Shown: positions 5,876 to 5,944 of the stretch, in pieces
Layout of the letters: each line of letters begins with the position of its first letter
Numbering within the stretch: the first letter of the stretch is position 1
Assembly: GCA_030605285.1 (NCBI GenBank)
Contig: JAUWIQ010000139.1
Span: 1-5,944 of the forward strand
Source: Planctomycetota bacterium
GTDB lineage: Bacteria > Planctomycetota > Planctomycetia > Pirellulales > UBA7805
Direction of reading: 5' to 3'
Length of the DNA: 5,944 nucleotides
Made by a program: the position numbers and the translations under genes
Notes under the pieces: model-generated
What the model was told of the DNA's origin: nothing
What the model saw: only the letters and a program-made list of their open reading frames with translations
The model's database searches: none

Positions 5876-5944
5876 CGCAAGGGAATCAAAAGCGGCATGG
5901 CGAACATCTGCATCATCATCCCTAATCAGCTTTGCCATCGCGAC
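5873..5944 (-). pseudogene. Upstream fragment of the HEAT-repeat gene, ending at a nonsense codon; continues beyond the window
   Basis: The 23 visible codons (VAMAKLIRDDDAD, then VRHAAFDSLA, TAA) form most of one HEAT repeat in the same frame as the downstream HEAT gene. VRHAAFDSLA matches VRHEAADSLA (380-389) at eight of ten positions. The fragment has no visible start here; the ATG at 5938 is most likely an internal Met. It is labelled pseudogene because the stop falls in mid-repeat, but it may instead be the genuine C-terminus of a separately translated upstream HEAT chain. Confidence 0.6.

Overview
The window carries five protein-coding regions and one tRNA gene at high coding density. 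No mobile element, CRISPR array or phage gene was seen. The gene set suggests a planctomycete or a related PVC-group bacterium: a HlyD-type adaptor with a very long coiled coil, a secreted squalene-cyclase/prenyltransferase-fold protein with no visible catalytic motif, a PYROXD2/CrtI-like FAD oxidoreductase, a large HEAT-repeat protein and a small lipoprotein. This assignment is inferred from protein style; there is no rRNA or other direct marker here.

Left part (1-2537, + strand): a two-gene unit. A HlyD/RND-type periplasmic adaptor lacks its N-terminus because the gene begins left of the window. Its last 32 bases overlap the GTG-started gene for an exported alpha/alpha-toroid protein, which implies translational coupling. 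Middle (2559-4096, - strand): a FAD-dependent oxidoreductase converges on the first unit with a 21-base gap. Just upstream of it, in the same direction, is a complete tRNA-Leu(UAA) gene with a convincing sigma70-type promoter. Only 30 bases separate the tRNA from the oxidoreductase start, so the two are probably co-transcribed.

Right part (4097-5944): a 181-base intergenic stretch with a small palindrome, then a small lipoprotein gene (+), converging on a large HEAT-repeat gene (-) that runs off the right edge.

The most unusual feature is in the HEAT gene. Just upstream of its apparent ATG, the same frame continues to the window edge as HEAT-repeat sequence, interrupted only by two TAA codons six codons apart. 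The repeat has an exact 198-residue superperiod, and the interrupted segment aligns without gaps to two intact internal segments. This looks like one longer HEAT solenoid split by two nonsense codons (decay, or a split protein made by reinitiation). I found no clear multi-gene novel system; the other genes are recognisable families.
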